The notes beneath the pieces are model-generated. The model saw only the letters and a program-made list of their open reading frames with translations. It did no database searches and had not been told where the DNA came from. A stretch of DNA of 64,000 bases from Voacanga thouarsii (taxonomy: Eukaryota > Streptophyta > Magnoliopsida > Gentianales > Apocynaceae): NCBI GenBank assembly GCA_026120185.1, contig JANUWF010001783.1:1891001-1955000 (forward strand), in the 5' to 3' direction. Position 1 is the stretch's first letter; the number at the start of each line of letters is the position of its first letter. Shown here piece after piece: positions 45,454-59,575 of the stretch. Position numbers and translations under genes: made by a program.

Positions 45454-48400
45454 TGTATCACCCCTCATAAATATCATACCGGAAGCATGTAAAAAACTTG
45501 AGTGTCACCCCCGTCCAATTACCCAGAAAAGGGGTCTTCATAACAATTCAAAGCAAAAATAGAAAGATAAACATATAACAAATGCATCAAAGTTGACCAA
45601 ACTTAAGTCGTAGTATACATTCATGAGAAAAGATGAACTCATTGTGTTGTTGCATACTCCTCACAAATTATGAAAGTAGTGTACATCGAGCTACCACTTT
45701 CATAAATCCAAAAGAGTAGAATCATCCACAAGGCCTCTAGTGCTCCGTCCCAAATCCTATAAAAATAGGTTGTAGCACAGGCGTGAGTGATTTACACTCA
45801 GTAAGTCCCGTGGGGCTAGTGTTTTTCAAAAGAAAAGACAAGGTAAAGCGAGTTGTCATGTTTTCCACTAAAAGTAATCAATGGGAGTTTATTTAGTTTT
45901 TCCACTAAAAATAATTCTACAACTATATAGAGAAAAAATTTCCCAAGAATTGTTCAAAATATCGGGCATGTTTGTAAAATTAGATTTTATCAACATTCTT
46001 GCCCCACATTTTGAGCATATTTGGAAAACACAATTTTCTTAACATCAATGCCCCACATTTTACAAAAAAGTAGGCTTTCCTATCAATAGAAAGTCAGCAT
46101 GCGTGCAAAGCTCATAAGGCTTCGCCTTTAGCTAATATACTATACCGTGCCAAGTACAATCTTGACACATAACTATAATCAGCTAGCTTGGTAGAAGTGT
46201 CATCACACTTTACCTAATAAATGTCTTCGGGTGGTAATTCCTATGCCATCCATTCCTCACCAAAACATGGGGTCAAATTCATAAGTCAGTGCTTATGCAC
46301 GGAAATCCATTCCCATCTGTTCCTCACCAAAAGAGGAAGTAAGAGTTCAACCAGCCACTTACCACTCAAGTGGGTAAGTCACCTCTAGCCATGTCTGGAG
46401 TAAGATAATCCCTAGAACAAGCTACATTGCTTGGGGTCTATCTCTAACGTGAACTAGTATAACGAGAAAAGCTCTTATGAACCACACAATGTCTTTACTG
46501 GTTCATAAGACTAGTCCAATATCACTGGTTCACAAGACTAGCCAAATATCACGTTTCTAGAAAAAACATCAAGAAAACATTTTTTGTAGCTAAAATATCA
46601 TTTTTACAAAATGTTGATCCCATACCAAGAAATAGTTTTCTAAATTCTTTGCGGAGAGGGAAAAAAAGTCCTTCGCCTTATAAAATCATTCCTTAAGGGT
46701 ATTTATATAAATTATGCATTTTAAGAATACCCAAGTCCCAAAGAAAGTTCATTTCAGTCAAATCCAAAATTCTAAATTCGAAAAAGAAATAAATTCAAGG
46801 ATTTCATAACTCACTGTGATGGTACAGAACATCTATGTGTAGGAAGGATACTTATTTTGTCACATATTATATGAAAGAATATTTCAAATAAATATTGGTG
46901 CCCCAAAATATTTGTAGTACAAAGAATTCAAAATTCATTATAGAATTATTCCATTTCCTAATTTGTATTCACATTCTAGTTCAGAGAAGCTAAAACCGTG
47001 TGTAGGAAAACCAAAAAGGCTTATTATTCATGAGAAAATATTCACAACATAAGGAACTCCAAATCCTTTGCGGAACATATTCCTTTTCCAAATATTCAAT
47101 CATTTCTGATTTAGAAGAACCAAAACTTTGTTCAGAAATAAAAATCATACATTGGTTCAAAAAAACCAGGAGGTTTATTATCTATACTATCATGCTTTTA
47201 AGGAAAATAGCCATGATTAAATAGTACTAAAATCCATAAAGGTCCATTTCCCCATTTCAAACATAGCATGAAACAAGATCACACTTGCTTAGAGAAACTA
47301 TATTTTGGTCAGGAAAACCAAATAGATTCACAACATCCATATTGCATGTGATCATAACACATTTTGAAAAACTACTAGCACAAAATAGAATTTTCAAAAC
47401 AAGTGGGACTCACCTTAATAAATGCATTTACTTAGTGACTTGTTACCCTTTAGAATTTACTGAGTCCTTATGATATTCGTTCCTACATTAAAATAGTATA
47501 TCATCCTATCCTAGCATCTCAATTCTCTAAAGTCATGCATTGTTAATAAATGCATTACAAGGAAATACTAGCTTCCTAAATTCACATTTCTCACAATTGG
47601 AAATATAATCACTTGAAGCAATTAAAAGAACAATATTTTCTTCTCATAGCCATTCCTTCATTCTTCTTTTTCACATCTTCATAAGGCATATGCTTAACCT
47701 TAAAATAGCTCATGGCTTCATTAAATCCAATAGAATAAAACATAAATATTACATCCTCAACAATTTTCGCATTTTTCACAGCTTCGCATCTTTTCTTGTT
47801 TTAGGATATCTTTTGATTCACATGTCCAATTGATGTAAAACTAGCTTCAAAATATCCCCAAGATATTCCTTTATCATTTCTAGTTCATGGAACACCAATT
47901 CCCTTCTTCATTTTGTTCGGTTTTGGTCTCAAACTTCCAAAATCTGGATCACATCCTGGTTTAGCAAGGTTTAGTATTTTTGTCGTAACTTTCCATTCAC
48001 AAGTCCAAATGACCTCGAATTTATACCAAAATATTCCTAAGACCTTTAGCTATAAATATATGAACTTTATTCAGTCAGACTTAAAACCAACATAGAGATA
48101 CTGCAAGTACAATCATGCTATTTTGCCTAGTATTTCTTGCTTTTCCTCACCAAATGCATTCTCTGATTATTCCTTCTTCATTATAGGACTAAACATCATT
48201 TATTCCATTCCATTCTTCACTTTCACATCACTTAATCTGCCCATTTTCAGTCATTGTGGAAGCAGTATTTTCATGTATACAGAACAACAAAACTGGCAGC
48301 CATAACACAAATAAATTTACCTTCATTTTTCGCCAACAATTGCTCCATTTTCTACTTCATTTCTTTCCTCTTCATATGCAAACATGATTAATCCTTCACA

Positions 48401-48677
48401 CACCTTCAAAACACAACCAAACACCACACAAAACACAACAAATAGCCCTTCAATTCCCCCACCATACAACACACACAAAAATACCTTTATACCATAAATG
48501 TCTACTAACCATAACTCATATTTCAAGCATATTTCCTTGAAAAGTTCATACTAAAGTAATCCTCATAAACCACTTAACATCTTTAATTCAAGAAAAGAAG
48601 CATTTTACCTTGTGTGATGGCTTTTAAGCAAGTAAAGGCTGAAGCTTTCCTTCCTTTTTCCTTTCCTAAGCTTTTGG

Positions 48678-48725
<48 letters not shown>

Positions 48726-49356
48726 CCCTTCTTTTTCTTTTCTCTTCTTTTTCTCTCTTTTTGCTGCTAAATTCGAGATGGCCAAAGGTCTTTTCTACCA
48801 CCATCCTTCTTCTTATATAGGTAAATTTAGGCATATGGTCAAATGGTTCATTAATTAAACCAAATTAATTTGGTGAATTCTTATTGGTCCAAGAGTATAC
48901 TTAGGTGACATGTAGAATAGAAGCTATTAGAAACAAGTAAAATATAGTAGAAACTCTTAAAAACCATGCATGAACACTCATGCATCTAATCACATGAAGA
49001 TGCTTGTTCTCCTAGCCAATTATATGACTAAAATCACTTTATTTATTTAGGAAATCATTATATTTCTTCAGGAATAGTTATATGCAAGTCACTATTCATC
49101 TCAGTCAGGAAAACTTTTTATTTAACCAATGTGATCTACGCGGTAAACTAAATGTAACGGTGTCTCTCAAAATTTTCAATTTCTTTCTCAATTTTTCACA
49201 ATTTGCAGTCAAACTTCCAACAATTCCTTGAAATTTTTTATTTCACCAAAACATTTATCTCATTGCATTGATCAATTTTTGTACTGAGCTTACACACAAT
49301 TGCTTGCTTTATGCAAAGTAGTTGTTAGTCAAAGTAAACAAGGACAGGATATTACA
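45454..49356 (-). repeat. 3' LTR of chromovirus derivative (3903 bp)
   Basis: Plus-strand edges TGTATCACCCCTCATAAAT and GGATATTACA; the minus strand thus starts TGTAATATCC. Contains the palindrome-like ACTCAGTAAGT (45796-45806), a (TC)n run (48681-48719) and, on the minus strand, TATA-like CCTATATAAGAAG near 48810-48822. It holds about 190 bp (near 46510-46700) missing from the other LTR. Small ORFs such as 48123-48305 are not genes. Confidence 0.88.
48681..48719. repeat. (TC)n microsatellite in chromovirus LTR
   Basis: About 19 units; homologous run at 59529-59569 in the other LTR. Confidence 0.95.
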
Positions 49357-49370
49357 ATATCTCCTCCTTC
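49357..49370 (-). promoter_or_regulatory. Chromovirus polypurine tract
   Basis: Minus strand GAAGGAGGAGATAT directly before the LTR start TGTAATATCC. Confidence 0.7.
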
Positions 49371-49920
49371 AAAGAATTACTTTCTCAAAATTCAACTTAT
49401 ACTCAAGAAGCTCTAGGTATTTCTTCAGTATTTCTATTTCTGTCTCCTAGGTTGAATCTTGAACAGGGTAATGATTCCAAAGTACCTTAACAAGTGGAAT
49501 CCTCTTATGTCGCAATTCCTTTTCAGCGTACTCTAGAATGTTGATTGGTAGCTCCTCATATTTTAGATCCAGAGTCATCTGAATAGGTTCTTCATTCAGT
49601 ACATATTTAGCATCAGCCACATATTTCTGAATTTGAGAAATATAAAATGTATTATGGATGCCTTACAACTCTACTGGTAAATCCATTCGATACGCTACTT
49701 TGCAAATATTTTCCACAACTGGAAACGGTCCAATATTCTGAGGCATCAACTTCTTCCTCTGTCCTTTACTTCCCAAATGGCATTATGGCATTAGCTTTAG
49801 GAACACTCGATCTTTTTCCACAAATTCTAGGTTTGTTGTTCTACGCTAATCAGCATATCTTTTCTATCGATTCTATACAACTTTTAGTCTTGCCTTAAAT
49901 TCAGCTTAAAGTAACATCCA
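49371..49920 (-). pseudogene. Integrase C-terminus with chromodomain (copy 1)
   Basis: Minus-strand reading in order: AEFKARLKVV, KRYAD, a core of GPFPVVENICKVAYRMDLP (integrase C-terminal GPY/F-like region, about 49735-49670), the linker YVLNEEPIQMTLDLKYEELP, then a chromodomain with ILEYAEKELRHKRIPLVKVL, WNHY and a stop where Trp is expected, followed by ETEIEILKKYLELL near 49400. By family knowledge chromodomains steer integration to modified chromatin. Stops and a missing catalytic core exclude integrase activity. Confidence 0.83.
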
Positions 49921-50340
49921 ACTCCTTACAGTTGACCAAATAACTTATCCATTCTTATTGATAGGAACTTTATTTTTCATTATCAAAGAACATAATCTTT
50001 AGAAATCTGTACTCCATTCTTACATTTGACAGCAAAAGGAATGCCATAAAACTAGTGAATTTGTTACATCTAATACATTCATTAAAATATAGCTAGAGTA
50101 GAGGCAACCGCGATTACATCAATTCATACATATCTCCAATACAATGGCTCTCGTTTTCTTATCTACCACTATACTTGATCGTTATACATCTGCGTTGCAT
50201 CACTATGTAGAATTTGGTCTGCAGGTCTATATACTTCAATTTTCCCAGGGATTGCTCCTTTCCTTTAGCTTACCTTAATTTCGCTTTAGCAAAATTCCCC
50301 TTTCAACAGTAAGTGGGTCTTCTTATACGGGATAGTTAAC
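49921..50340 (-). other. Deletion-junction region between gag and chromodomain (copy 1)
   Basis: In an intact Tekay/Del element protease, RT, RNase H and the integrase core (several kb) belong here. Only about 400 bp without recognisable RT or core motifs remain. The same spacing occurs in copy 2 (about 60800-61190). Confidence 0.65.
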
Positions 50341-51063
50341 TGCCATATGTCCCTTTTTCCAACAAATAGAACACTTTTGTAATCTTTTGTTACATGCTGC
50401 GGTAATATATCCATTCACATTACAAAACCTATAATACTTGTCTTCTACTCTATTTAGAACCGATTCTATTGCTTGTAACATTTTCTTTTTATCTACCTTA
50501 CTTGAATTTTATATCCTTTTCTGCTCTTGTCTATTTTCTACCTCCATATGAGCAATTATTTTAACCATAACACTGAAAGTGGTTAGGGACAAAGTAATTA
50601 ACACCTATCTTATCTTAGGTCGTAATCCTTTCACAAATCATCGGATTCAATCTACCTCCGTCTGCACCAACAAGGGACAATATTTTGAAAGCTTGGTAAA
50701 TTTTGCAGCATACCTTCCAACAGTCATCTCTCCTTGTGTGAGACTTTGAAATTTTTGTTATGTTCTCTCAATTTCCTAGCGAGGTATAAATCCTTTTCTA
50801 AACTCTTCTTAAAATTCCCTCCAAATCTATTCCCTTCATTCTTGCTCTTGTCATTTTCTCTTTCTGACCCACCAATCTCATGCTAGTCCTTGTAATCTAA
50901 ATGTGATAAATTGAACCTTTCTTTGTTGTGAATAATCCAAAATTGTAAAAATGTCCTCCATTTTTCCTATCCAAGATTCAGCTTTCTGTTCTTCGACCGA
51001 CTTCCCATAAAAATTAGGAGGATGAAATTTAAGAAACCACCCCAGAGCTTGATCCGTATTCAT
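50341..51063 (-). pseudogene. Chromovirus gag with capsid core and zinc knuckles (copy 1)
   Basis: 51063-50878 encodes FLKFHPPNFYGKSVEEQKAE, SWIGKMEDIFTILDYSQQRK and VQFITFRLQG, the retrotransposon gag capsid start. Downstream frames break. Near 50440-50340 two knuckle relics appear: FCNVNGYITAACNK, and CSICWKKGHMAVNYP, where the last Cys is Tyr. Nearest match is Tekay/Del gag. Non-functional. Confidence 0.83.
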
Positions 51064-52134
51064 TTTTTAGCACCACTCTTCCTGAGCTAGAGGTCTCACT
51101 AAGTATTGTTGTGTTTTTATAAGTCTTGATATTATTACATCATCATATTCTCTGGGGATGGGCCCCAATTCCTTGAATAGCATTCCCATTAGTTTCTACT
51201 AAACTATCTACACCTTGACCTCCAGTATGTCCATGAGTAGGTTCTTGTGGTATCTTTGTTTTTTTTTTAAATTCCAACATATAATTTATAAAATATCCCC
51301 ATTCATAAGGATCTAAAAATCTAGAGGATCTAAAATAATTCACACTATACCCTTTTATTATTCATACATCCCCAGAAATATAACATTATGCAACTTAACA
51401 CTAAGGAAAAAGAGTTTGATGATGAATGGCATTTTTCCCTCATATTTTGTATACATACTTCTACACGCATCATATTTTTCAATTAGTATGTTCTCACAAA
51501 TATCCATTCTCCTTTGTTATAAACAAATTCTGCACGAGTCAATTTATTAATCCATTCGTTACCAAAATCCAAGCTAAACACCCATCATATATCTTTCATA
51601 GCTGCTACAGCACTAATTCCACTTTATTCAAAGTAGTCACCAATACATTTATTTGGGTTCTACTGGGTTCTGGTCCAAAGGTAAAAGGTTGACCTTAATT
51701 TCCCTTTATCAGTCCTGACCCTTGTCTCGCATAACCTCTTCTCAATTCATTCTACCCAATTGACAATTTAGGATGCGAATAATTAAAATCCTTGTGGTCT
51801 TCCTCCCACAATTATAAAATCATATCCATTCTTTTTCCTTTAATAAGACTTTCTTTCTTTTGAAAAATTTTTCCCTCTCTAATTTTTGAGACTGCATCCA
51901 CTATAGTATTGTGATTAGGTGAAGCCATACATACTCAACAACACTCGTTTGTCCTTTCAACTCAGGGCGCATCCTCTTCAACAAAGCACCTGGACTTATC
52001 AACTTCGGCTTTTACTAATAGGAGGAAAGAAAGATAGTACTTGGGAAGCTGATTAATTTTCGTTATATATTATACACGGTACTATCGATGATACAAAACA
52101 ATAAGATAATAAACATGGTACGATTGGTAGAAAA
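51064..52134 (-). other. Upstream gag region of chromovirus derivative (copy 1)
   Basis: Contains 51343-51143 (-), with NYFRSSRFLDPYEWGYFINY and GNAIQGIGAHPQRI, which is conserved in copy 2 (62187-61984). A further conserved stretch near 51830-51690 corresponds to 62645-62463. These may be N-terminal gag, but I cannot assign a domain. Confidence 0.5.
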
Positions 52135-55100
52135 TGTAAGACCCCATATTTTTACCTTATCGTAGTGGGCCGGGTTCAGGTGGGATGTTACCTCGTCTGA
52201 AATCTCAGGTAGGGGTCTTAATAACGAATTGAACTTAAAATAAGCAGGTAAAAAAACCAAAACTTAAGTAATATATGAAACATGCTATTTCATTATGTAT
52301 ATATATAAGTTAAGATAGATACATCATCATGGTTCCCAAAATATACAAGCCAAAATCATTTCATCAACTATGTACACTGATCATACTAAAAGATTCACTA
52401 TCTAGTGCTAGAAGCGAAGTCCGAGTAGTACCGTCGTTAGTCGTCAGCTCCAATTCCTAAAAAAAAAAAAAAAAAAAGATAAACATACGTGTGAGTGGTA
52501 TACTCAGTGAGTCCCGTGTGTGCCAATGTTTTGCTTAGAAGAGAAAGTCAATTTTCACTTTCTTTGCTGAAATAAATTTTATAATAGGAAACAGTGGTAA
52601 TTGATAAATTTAGGTTCAATCTATCATATTCTTTCGAAAAACAATGGCTTCCAAACACATGGCCTCTAATTCAATAAATGCGGGTTCTTCTCCATTTAGA
52701 AGTGCGACCCCCGTGCAAAATTCAAGGAACTTCGCCTTCGACTACACGGTCTCTTGTGCCAGGGACTGTGCCTTATAGTACGTCACCCGTGTTATGCCGG
52801 AAGGGTGAGCAGCGTACAAATGTACCTCACCGTGTACTTAGGGATCTTTTACTTGCCACCATAAGCTAGGGGTCCCAATCCTGACGTCAATCACCATCGA
52901 GTTGGCAAGGGATTGAACACACCGAGTGTCCCCACTCGGTATCATGTGAACAATCCACCATCATAATCAATAGGCAATTGCCAGGCTCACAACGGCTAGC
53001 CAGGGATGGCTAATTCCATTGTCCTGTTGCCCCGTTCGGAGCAAGATAAGCCCAATAACTGGACTAGGTTATTTGGGTTCATCTATCTTTAACGAGAGCT
53101 AGTACAAAGGTTAAAGCCTTCGCTGAGTACTCAACGTCTTCACTAATTCACATATTCAATGTACTCCTTTGAAAGGAGTCTGCTCTCCCTGAAGGAAATT
53201 CAAAACAACTCATTCTTGGGGCCAAATATCATTTTCTAAAATTTTTACATCACCCGAGTGGGTATTTTTAGGAACTATCAAAATTATATGAATTTCATCT
53301 CGGAAGCCTTTAAGCATAAAGAAAGCTTATTAAACATTTCGTAAATATCAATTTAGATTGGATTCATAAGCTTCAATCATATTAAGAAGACATAGTTTAT
53401 ATCAGAGAAACATTGAATTTTGTCAGAAAAGCACATAGCTAATGATAGTTTAAAAACAAGGGACTCATCTTATATATTAAGTCGAAGCTGCACTTGTATA
53501 GTCTTAAAAGGAGTTCCCTCGACTTGGTTCACCTACACCATTAGTATATATCTGTATTATTACTTAATGGGTTCAAATAAGGTTTCTATGATTTCCTTAA
53601 AGAAATAAATGGACTAATGCTTTGGATGATTTTCTGGTTTCACAGCTTTACCATCCTCCACTATTCTTCACATAACTTATTCAATATAGGTCCAAATAAA
53701 GTGAGGTTACTTCCATAATATTCCTAAGATATCCCTATATCAATTCCAGGTCATGAGACATGTAAACTCCATCTCATTTCATACATTTTTTTGGTTAATT
53801 CCATTATTCCGAGTTTGGAGTTCAATTTTGTCATCTTCCAGTATTTTGTACATATCTCATTCAATAAAGGTCCAAATGAGGTGAAAATACTTCCAAAATA
53901 CTCCTAATACATTTATCTATCAACTTCAGGTCATGGGGTATTCAAACCTCTCTCCATTGCATTCATTTTTTCAGCTAAACTTACTATTCCGAGTTGGAGG
54001 TTCAAAATTACAGTTTAGAAGCCCAACTTGTTTTAACTTATTTCTATGGTTTCTTCAACACATCCTACCACATTTAAACCCTTCAATTCTTCATTTAACA
54101 TCCCAATATCAGTATTCTAATGGATTTTCATACCCATCACTTCTCTCTTATCCAAACAAATAAATTATCCCCTATTTACCGAACCAGTAAATTTTGGGCA
54201 GTTTTCACCATTCTTATTGTTCATGATCTCTTAGCCATTCTAAACCCTCACAACCTCCACAAAACTTGTTCCAAATCCTTTCCAACTAGTCTAAGACATG
54301 TTTAGGATTAGTTATACTTCACTTCCAACCACTCCTACTCAGATTTCCTTTGTTATTTCCAAACAACACAAGCTAGTTATTGGTTACTATCCAATAGCTC
54401 TTCTAGTTTCCTTATCATTTCTATCTTTTTCCTTTCCAAATTTCCAGCATACCATCACTTCAAAATACATTAAATGAACTGAAAATCATACCTAACTCAT
54501 CACCAACCCAACCGGTCAACCAACAACCATCACAAAATCAAGATATTTTCAACAATATTCATATGCAAATAGCTTCCAACTTCTAGTATCATTTTTTTAG
54601 CTTTTGAGAAGTGATCTCTTACCTTTCCAAGATGAAGGCAAAGCTGTAACACTCCTTCCTTTCCTTTCTTTTCCTTTCCTTCTCCTTGCTGCCGGTTCTT
54701 CTTTCTTTTCTCTTCTTGCTGCCGAAAAATCTCTCTCTCTCCCTTAGTCTTTCTTTTGTTCTTCCTTTTGCTCTCTTCACTTTTCTATTATTCTCCTCTT
54801 CTCCAAACTTTCTCTCTTGGCCGAAAGTCCTCCCCCTTGCTCCTATTTATATAGCTTGTTTTTCTTGGTCTTACTTTGGTCTTACTAAAAGGAATTAAGG
54901 TGAGTTGGTCATTCTAGAAGCTTTTAAGCTTTCATAGAACTTAAAAGAACCTTGAAGAATATCCTAGAAAATTTTAGAACCATGTAGAAGCTTGTAGAAA
55001 TCCTTAAAACTTCTTAAGATTAATATATTTGCTAACCTTGCATGGACATGCATAATTATAGTTAACTTGCCCTAATCTAGTTTAACTTAATTAATCTTGG

Positions 55101-55586
55101 TCAAATGAAGTCTAAGAGTGGTCCAACTTAGTCAAGAATATCATGCTTGTGGGCCATCTTCATTTATTTCTTGTGAGCCCCTTAAATTATCTTTGTAGAT
55201 AATATGATATAGCTAAGATATTTATGATATTAATTGTATTATATATATAGACACACACACACACACACACACATAATAATAGTAAGAATAATATAATAAT
55301 TCAATATAAATATTGGATGTAACAATACTATAATTTAATATTGCCAAGAGATTTTGGTATTAAATAATAAATATAAAATAATAGTAATGGTTATAGAATA
55401 ATAGTGATAATGAAATAAAATATAAAATAACAATAATAATAATATTATTAATATTATTAATTTGTGGCCTTAATAATACTATTAATAATAGAAAAAGAAA
55501 AATATATCATTAATTCCTTTTATATTTATTCTTATTTTAAACAACTCTACCCTACATAAATCCTTTATATAGGGCGGGTTATTACA
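52135..55586 (-). mobile_element. Solo LTR (3452 bp) of a related chromovirus, nested in the derivative
   Basis: Plus-strand edges TGTAAGACCCC and GGGCGGGTTATTACA; perfect TSD GAAAA (52130-52134 and 55587-55591). No PBS, PPT or coding region. Orientation minus, judged from the minus-strand TATA-like AGCTATATAAATAGGAG (54841-54857) and the palindrome ACTCAGTGAGT (52502-52512) near its 3' end. Contains a (CA)n run (55250-55273) and short TC run (54730). Confidence 0.88.
55250..55273. repeat. (CA)n microsatellite
   Basis: About 12 units in the nested solo LTR. Confidence 0.95.
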
Positions 55587-55591
55587 GAAAA

Positions 55592-56365
55592 TATGATATA
55601 GGCATATATTCCACTGAAACATGGTTTCAAATACAAAGCTAAGTGCAAAAACATATCTAAATCTACCGATATGCACCTACCATACTTGCATCACACCTAG
55701 TGTATCATACTTAACATTTATCCCCCTACTCATCATCACTACTATTAGACACGGGGGTTCTCAAGTCTGGTGAAATAAAATAACACTCAGGGGTATTGGA
55801 TCCATGACCATCAGAGCCTCCTTGCTCAGTTTCATCATTATCAACAATACTCTTTGGGTTTGTATTACTCCTTATATCTTCTACGATTTCTACCTCAATC
55901 TTAGCATTGTCCTCAATCTTAGAATTGTCCGAAAATGTCACAATATCCTCAGGCTCTCAATGTGTTTTAGTCCCAATCGTGCCTGCCATCGATTCTGAGA
56001 AAGTACCCATTCTCTATAACTTACCAATTTTATCGGTATCATTACCAACCTTATCATGGTTGTTAATGTTTATCGGCCTCTTTTTAGACGGCAGATCTCG
56101 AAAATGATAACAAAAGAATATCTGACTGAGCAACGTTAGGTCGAGATTGTCTACTCAAGTCATTCATTATAATCTCAACATAAAAGCAACTAGGTTCATC
56201 TCTAATCCAAATCATTTTAGGTTAGGAATTTTCACCTCATTCCCACTTCTTTTTATTATTATCCTAATCTACTGTAAATCTTTTATCTTTGTCGCTCCCA
56301 ATAGTTGTGTCAACAAATAGAGGAATTCTAATAGTCTTTATCAGTGTACTATAACTATTCCACAA
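55592..56365 (-). other. Leader and possible gag start of chromovirus derivative
   Basis: Between PBS and the nested solo LTR. Minus-strand ORF 55941-55726 is strongly acidic (MTFSDNSKIEDNAKIEVEIV... to NSSDDE). No known domain; possibly an N-terminal gag extension. Copy 2 does not reach this part inside the window. Confidence 0.45.
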
Positions 56366-56370
56366 CTCTG

Positions 56371-56382
56371 GCTCTAATACAA
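56371..56382 (-). promoter_or_regulatory. Primer binding site, initiator Met tRNA (chromovirus)
   Basis: Minus strand TTGTATTAGAGC against TGGTATCAGAGC, two changes, followed by CAGAG. It is three bases from the LTR end. Confidence 0.75.
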
Positions 56383-56384
56383 AT

Positions 56385-59300
56385 TGTAACACCCCTCATA
56401 AATATAATATCGGAAGTGTGTTATAAACTTGGATGTCCTTATCTAGTTTCCCATACCAAAGGTCTTCATAACAATTCAAAGCCAAAATAGAAAGTAAAAA
56501 AAAAAAAAAAATTGCATTAGAGTTGGCCAAACTTAAGTCGTAATATTCATTCATGAGAAAAGATGAACTTACTGTGTCATTACATACTCCTCACACATCA
56601 TGAAAGTTGCGTACATCAAGTTTTTGCACTCATAAACCTAAAATAGTAGAATCGTACACAAGGCCTCCAGCACATAGTCCCAAATTCTAGGAAAACGGGC
56701 ATAATATAGGTGTGAGTGATTTACACTCAGTAAGTCTCGTGGGTGCCAGTATTTTTCAAAAGAAAAAATTAGGTAAAGCGGGTTGTCGTATTTTCCACTA
56801 AAAGTAATCAACGAGAGTTTATTTGGTTTTGCCACTGAAAACGATTCTGCAACTACATTGATAAAAAGTTTCCCAAGAATTGTGTAAAATATCAAGCACA
56901 TTCGGAAAATCAAATTTTATCAACATCCCTGCCCCACATTTTGGACATATTTGGAAAGCCCATTTTACATAACATCAATGCCCCATATTTTTTTTAAAAA
57001 GCTGGCTTTCCTATTAATAGAAGGTCAGCTTACGTGCAAAGCCCATAAGGATTCGCCTTCAGCTAATATGCTATACTGTGCCAAGTACAATCTTGACACA
57101 ACTATAATAAGCTGGCCTAGTAGATGTGTTGTCACACTCTACAAAATACGTGCCTTTGGGTGGTAATTGCTATACCATCCGTTCCTCACCAAAGGAGGGG
57201 GCCGAATTTATAAGTCATTGCTTACACATGGAGACCCATTCCTGTTCGTTCCTTACCAAAAGAGGGAGTAAGGGGTAAACTAGGCACTTACCACCCAACT
57301 GGGTAAGTCACCTCTAGCCATTTCCAATGTTCTATCGCCCCATTTGGAGAAAGATAATTCCAAAAACTAGCTAGGCTACTTAGGGTCGTCCATCTCTAAC
57401 GTGAGCTAATACAATGAGAAAAGACCTTATTGAGCACTCATCATTTTCACTGGTTCACAAAACCAGTCCAATACCAATGGTTCATATGTAAATTATGCAT
57501 TTTAAGCATACCCGAGCCCAAAAGAAAGTTCATTTCAGTCAAATCCAGAATTTAGAATTCGAAAAGGAAATAAATTCAAAGATTTCATATCTCACCATAC
57601 CTACTAGTCTTAAAAGTAGTTCATCGTTCGATTAAAAAAAAGAATCACAATTTGCATGCTTTATTATTAAACATGGAATAGAATATCTTTTTATTGGGAA
57701 AATACTCATTTTGTCACATAATGGAATATTTTCCATCAATACTTGTACCCCAAAAAATTCAAAGTACAAAGAATTCAAAATCCTTTGTAAAAATAATCTA
57801 TTTCCTAATATGTAATCATTTTTCGGTTCAGAGAAACCACCACCTAGGTCAGGAAAAGCAAAAAAGTTTATTATTCATGAGAAAATATTCATAGCACAAG
57901 GAACTCAAAATCCTTTGTGGAACATATTCGATTTCCAAATATTCAACCATCTCCGGTATAGAAGAACCAAAACTTTGTTTAGAAATAAAAACCATACTTT
58001 GGTTCAGAAAGACCAAAAGGTTTATTATTTATACTCTCATGCTTTTAAGGAAAATAGCCATGATTAAATAGTACTCATAATCACAAAGGTCCGTTTTCCC
58101 AATTCAAACATAGCATGAAACAAGATCACATTTGCTTAGAAAAACTATATTTTTAGGAAAACCAAATGGATTCACAACATCCATATTGCATGTGATCATA
58201 ACACGCTCTAAAAAACCACTAGCACAAAATGGTATTTTTAAAACAAGTGGGACGCATCTTAATAAATGCTACTACATAGCGACTTGTTGCCCTTTAGAAT
58301 TCACCGAGTCCTTGTGATATTTGCGCCTGTATTAAAGGAGTACGCCATCCAGTCTCAGCATCTCATTTCTCTAAAGTCATGCATTATTAATAAATGCATT
58401 GCAATGAAATACTAGTTTCCTAAATTCACTTTTCTCACAAATGGAAATATAATCACTTGAAGTAATTAAAGGAACAATATTTCCTTCTCATATCCATTCC
58501 TTCATTCTTTCATTTCACATGTTCATAAGGCATATACTTAGCCTTATAATATCTCATAGCTTCATTAAATCCAATAGAACAAATCATAAATATAACTTCC
58601 TCAATAATTTCTGCATTTTTTCATAGCTTGGCACCTTCTCTTGTTTTTAGCATATCTTTTGGTTCACATGTCCAATTGACGTCAAACTAGTTTCAAAATA
58701 TCCCTAAGGCATTCCTTTATCATTTTCAGTTCCTAGAACACCAATTTCCTTCTTCATTTGTTCAGTTTTGGTCACAAACTTCCAGAATGCTGATCACGTC
58801 CTGGTTTGGCATGGTTTAGTATTTTCATCATCACTTTTTATTCACAAATCCAAATGACCTCAAAGTTGTGTCAAAATGTTTTGACGACCTTTAGCTACAA
58901 ATATATGAAATTTGTTTAGTCAGCCTTCAACCTAACATTGAGATACTACAAGCAAAATCTTGTTCTTTTACCCGGTGTTTCCTACTTTTCTTAACCAAAT
59001 GCATTCTCCAATTATTCCTTCTTTGTTATAGGACTTAAACATTATTTAATCCATTCCGGTCTTCATTTTAATGACACTTAATCTTCCCATTTTCAATCAT
59101 GAAGGAAGCAGTATTTCCATGTATACACAACAACAAAACCGGCAGCCATGACATGAACGTATTAACCTTCTATTTTCTCCAACAATTACTTAATTTTCTG
59201 CTTCATTTCTTTCTTCTACATATGTTGCCATGATCAAACCTTCACACACCTTCAAAACACAACCAAACAACACACAAAACACAGAAAATTGCCCCTCAAT

Positions 59301-59523
59301 TCCACTGCCACATAGCACACATAGAAACAGCTTTGTAACATAAATTTCTACTAACCATAATTCATAATTCAAGTATATTTCCTTGTAAAGTTCATACTAA
59401 AATAATCATCATAAACTACTTCACATCTTTAATTCAAGAAAAGATGCTTTTTACCTTCTATGTGATGGCTTTTACGCAAGTGAAGGCCTAAGCATTTCTT
59501 TCTTTTTCCTTCCCTAAGCTCTC

Positions 59524-59575
<52 letters not shown>

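Noticed and set aside
47030..48305. Series of ~60-residue plus-strand ORFs in the chromovirus LTR
   Set aside because: Not shared as open frames with the second LTR in a consistent way, apart from one short conserved stretch; no domain.
55726..55941. Acidic 71-residue ORF as a host gene
   Set aside because: Lies between PBS and gag of the chromovirus derivative, so it is more likely part of the element.
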